Positions 6,810 to 7,942 of a DNA stretch of 7,942 nt are shown here, one piece after another. The stretch lies in assembly GCA_937915775.1 (NCBI GenBank), contig CALGGQ010000061.1, positions 1 to 7,942 on the forward strand. The letters are read 5' to 3'. The DNA is from an uncultured Clostridia bacterium (lineage in GTDB: Bacteria > Bacillota > Clostridia > Oscillospirales > Acutalibacteraceae). Every line of letters begins with the position of its first letter. Positions within the stretch are counted from its first letter, which is position 1. The position numbers and the translations under genes are program-made. The notes below the pieces were generated by a model. It was given only the letters and a program-made list of their open reading frames with translations, had not been told where the DNA came from and did no database searches.

Positions 6810-6890
6810 GAGAAAAATGGAAACTGGTGTGCATTGATTATCCGCTTGGCATATCTAATCCTATACCTACTGCGACCAAAAGCGTAACGC

Positions 6891-6919
6891 TTGACTTATA
6901 TCAGCAATGATGCTAAAAT
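6891..6919 (+). promoter_or_regulatory. Sigma-A promoter of the structured leader and membrane-protein genes
   Basis: TTGACT (6891-6896) and TAAAAT (6914-6919) are spaced by 17 nt. Transcription should begin near 6926. The spacing, both hexamers and the downstream boxes match the promoter at 3520-3548. A short palindrome, AAGCG-TAA-CGCTT (6880-6892), touches the -35; it has no counterpart at the other promoter. Confidence 0.75.
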
Positions 6920-6923
6920 GGAA

Positions 6924-6949
6924 TTGCCAAATATAGTCACAAGTGAATA
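6924..6949 (+). promoter_or_regulatory. Conserved start-site boxes / putative operator, copy 2
   Basis: TTGCCAA (6924-6930), six variable bases, then TCACAAGTGAATA (6937-6949): the same two boxes at the same offset from the -10 as at 3553-3578. The palindromic core TCAC-AA-GTGA is identical. Here the segment also forms the 5' arm of the long inverted repeat, so it could act as DNA operator, as RNA structure, or both. Confidence 0.55.
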
Positions 6950-7053
6950 TTTGAAAGTCATAGCCGTATGCTATTTTTATCTCTTTTGATAAAAATGCAT
7001 GCTCTTATTTGCATATGGTATGACTTCATTATCTATGTGACTATGTTTGGCGA
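6924..7053. repeat. Long imperfect inverted repeat, nested helices
   Basis: Outer helix: 6924-6941 pairs with 7036-7053, 18 of 18 positions including two G-U. Inner helix: AAGTCATA (6955-6962) pairs with TATGACTT (7019-7026), and after a bulged G, CCGTATGC (6964-6971) pairs with GCATATGG (7011-7018) with one G-U. Apical hairpin: ATTTTTATC (6973-6981) pairs with GATAAAAAT (6988-6996). The outer and inner helices are separated by an internal loop of 13 and 9 nt. No target-site duplication flanks the repeat and there is no transposase. Confidence 0.85.
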
Positions 7054-7103
7054 CAGTTGAGCTTGCGTTTTTGGGCGTGTAGCTTGACTGCACGCCATTT
7101 TTT
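6926..7103 (+). ncRNA. Structured leader RNA or small RNA of about 180 nt, family unknown
   Basis: The transcript runs from the predicted start of the promoter at 6891-6919 to the intrinsic terminator at 7074-7103. The first 128 nt fold into the rod formed by the inverted repeat; the last 50 hold a terminator and a competing helix. It could be a stand-alone small RNA, or a cis-acting attenuator for the genes at 7130 and 7556, whose own promoter is not otherwise visible. I recognise no known motif: no T-box sequence and no familiar riboswitch core. A rod with a central internal loop is reminiscent of 6S RNA, but the separate 3' terminator and short closing part argue against a firm call. Both ends are predictions. 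Confidence 0.5.
7074..7103 (+). terminator. Intrinsic terminator upstream of the SHOCT-protein gene
   Basis: GGCGTGTAG (7074-7082) pairs with CTGCACGCC (7088-7096), nine pairs with one G-U, around a CTTGA loop. It is followed by A and six T (7098-7103). It lies between the promoter at 6891 and the gene at 7130, so it either ends a small RNA or works as an attenuator. Confidence 0.85.
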
Positions 7104-7129
7104 ATTAGTTGAAAACAAAAGGAGAAAAA

Positions 7130-7519
7130 ATGATGGATTATCAAAAACAAAACAGAAGCCAAAAAGAACCAAAATCTTCTGCTGCAAGCACATTGAAAAT
7201 CATATCGTATATAGTTTGCGCCATTTTAATTGTTGTCGGTGGAGTTGTTGGAGCGTTGGTTGTATCAGATGACGATTATTGGATATTTACAATTCCTGCC
7301 GGTGCAATTGTGGGATTTGTTATTGGATTTATCATTACTTTGTTTGTTAGATTTTTGTCAGAGCTTGGCATTAACACAAAGATTACTGCTGAAGCTACGG
7401 CAAACGCAAACAAAGTCAGCGAGACAGACCAAATTATGATGTATAAGGAATTGCTTGACTGTGGCGCCATTACACAAGAGGAATTTGATAGAAAGAAAAA
7501 AGATTTATTGGATCTTTGA
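7130..7519 (+). CDS. Small membrane protein with two TM segments and C-terminal SHOCT domain
   Basis: Protein of 129 residues, function unknown. Seen: a polar N-terminus (1-21), two hydrophobic segments (about 23-46 with GGVVGALVV, and 53-77 with AGAIVGFVIGFIITLF), a polar linker, and at 102-128 a SHOCT-like short C-terminal domain (MYKELLDCGAITQEEFDRKKKDLL). SHOCT domains are small helical modules at the ends of many bacterial membrane proteins, thought to aid oligomerisation or binding. The start is ATG 7130 or the next codon, ATG 7133; AAGGAG (7119-7124) is 5 or 8 nt upstream. An in-frame TTG at 7109 lies before this site and is rejected. The gene is about 27 nt beyond the terminator at 7074-7103, with no promoter visible between them, so its expression probably depends on read-through. 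It is AT-rich and followed after 36 nt by another small membrane protein gene. Confidence 0.85.
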   Translation: MMDYQKQNRSQKEPKSSAASTLKIISYIVCAILIVVGGVVGALVVSDDDYWIFTIPAGAIVGFVIGFIITLFVRFLSELGINTKITAEATANANKVSETDQIMMYKELLDCGAITQEEFDRKKKDLLDL

Positions 7520-7555
7520 TTCAGATACACATTAGTTAATAGACAGGAGAAAACG

Positions 7556-7933
7556 ATGAATAAGAAGAAACCAAAGGTCATATATGTTATAGCGGCACTG
7601 TTCTTTGTTATATGTATGGTTATACATATACTTATTGATATTAGATTTAGTATTATTAGTATCCTCGGGGCTGGGTATTATATTGCTTGCACTTTATGCA
7701 TCGTTTATGCCTTTAAATCAGTTAAGTGTTTACCTTCTGTGGCTGCTGCGTTTTTATGCGCTTGTAATATCAAGACAGTTTTTATGATATATAATGTAGC
7801 AAGCGGTAAAACACTTAATTCTATTAGCGGTTACGTTCCCGATCCGGATGAAGTTTTTGAAATGTTTTTTGAGTTATATAATGGCAGATATCCACTGGCA
7901 ATGCTCATGTTTTTTATATTGTTGGTACAATAA
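7556..7933 (+). CDS. Hypothetical four-TM membrane protein
   Basis: Protein of 125 residues that I do not recognise. Seen: a basic start (MNKKKPK), hydrophobic segments at about 8-28, 32-53, 58-80 and 112-124, and a polar loop at about 83-110 containing YVPDPDEVFEMFFELYNGRYP. The chain ends inside the fourth segment (FFILLVQ), only a few residues after the membrane span, so a truncated C-terminus is possible. AGGAG (7545-7549) lies 6 nt before the ATG. The 36-nt gap to the SHOCT-domain gene has no promoter or terminator, so the two are probably one transcript. A 60-nt sample at 7561-7620 is 33% GC, below the spore and replication genes, which fits an accessory region. The window ends 9 nt after the stop. 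Confidence 0.75.
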   Translation: MNKKKPKVIYVIAALFFVICMVIHILIDIRFSIISILGAGYYIACTLCIVYAFKSVKCLPSVAAAFLCACNIKTVFMIYNVASGKTLNSISGYVPDPDEVFEMFFELYNGRYPLAMLMFFILLVQ

Positions 7934-7942
7934 AAGCATAGC

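Noticed and set aside
6751..6834. N-terminal extension of the DnaD-like protein
   Set aside because: It runs through the sigma-A promoter and the strong ribosome binding site in front of ATG 6750 and shows no domain similarity.
6880..6892. Palindrome AAGCG-TAA-CGCTT touching the -35 as an operator
   Set aside because: Only 5-bp arms and no second copy at the related promoter at 3520, so it cannot be distinguished from chance.
6924..7053. Miniature inverted-repeat transposable element (MITE)
   Set aside because: No target-site duplication is seen at the ends, the repeat starts at the predicted transcription start, and the mismatches are G-U compatible. Not excluded until other genomic copies are looked for.
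6926..7103. 6S RNA
   Set aside because: Rod shape and total length are suggestive, but the closing helix is followed by a separate linker and terminator rather than including the 3' end, and the fit is only by eye.
6977..7272. Small frames 6977-7162 (minus) and 7057-7272 (plus)
   Set aside because: Both overlap the leader structure or the SHOCT-protein gene, lack ribosome binding sites and show no plausible protein features.

Overview
The window looks like a piece of chromosome from an anaerobic, endospore-forming Firmicute of the Clostridia (Ruminococcus/Oscillospira-type gut bacterium). The evidence is a BclA-type collagen-like spore-surface protein, the sporulation pair yqfC-yqfD, a DnaD-plus-DnaI/DnaC primosome pair, strong AAGGAG-type ribosome binding sites and a secreted BspA-like leucine-rich-repeat protein. 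No rRNA, tRNA, CRISPR array, transposase or phage gene was seen. The genus is inferred from gene content only.

Left part (1-3443), spore-related. A collagen-like protein (32-907) with 40 Gly-X-Y triplets and a BclA-like C-terminal domain is followed 53 nt later by a family 2 glycosyltransferase with a TPR-like tail (961-2046). Threonine-rich collagen stalks are known glycosylation targets, so the pair is plausibly substrate and enzyme. Converging on them is yqfC-yqfD (3443-2003, minus strand), with a good match to a sigma-E (mother-cell) promoter in front. The glycosyltransferase and yqfD overlap tail-to-tail by 44 nt.

Middle (3444-6809). A secreted LRR plus fibronectin-III-like protein (3602-4726) is transcribed from a clear sigma-A promoter. 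Its LRR part is AT-rich and its C-terminal domain is near 52% GC, which suggests a mosaic gene. A bidirectional terminator (4742-4781) separates it from the convergent primosome operon: a DnaD-like protein (6750-5776), then a DnaI/DnaC-like helicase loader (5766-4795), with their own sigma-A promoter (6809-6781).

Right part (6810-7942), AT-rich and the least explained. A second sigma-A promoter (6891-6919) is built exactly like that of the LRR gene: same 17-nt spacer and the same downstream boxes TTGCCAA-N6-TCACAAGTGAATA at the same distance. It drives a highly structured leader of about 180 nt (about 6926-7103). A long imperfect inverted repeat (6924-7053) starts at about +1 and is followed by an intrinsic terminator with a competing antiterminator helix. 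Beyond lie two small membrane-protein genes, a two-TM SHOCT-domain protein (7130-7519) and a four-TM protein of unknown function (7556-7933). The leader is either an independent small RNA or a cis-acting attenuator/riboswitch-like element. It and the shared promoter/operator are the best candidates for something undescribed here.
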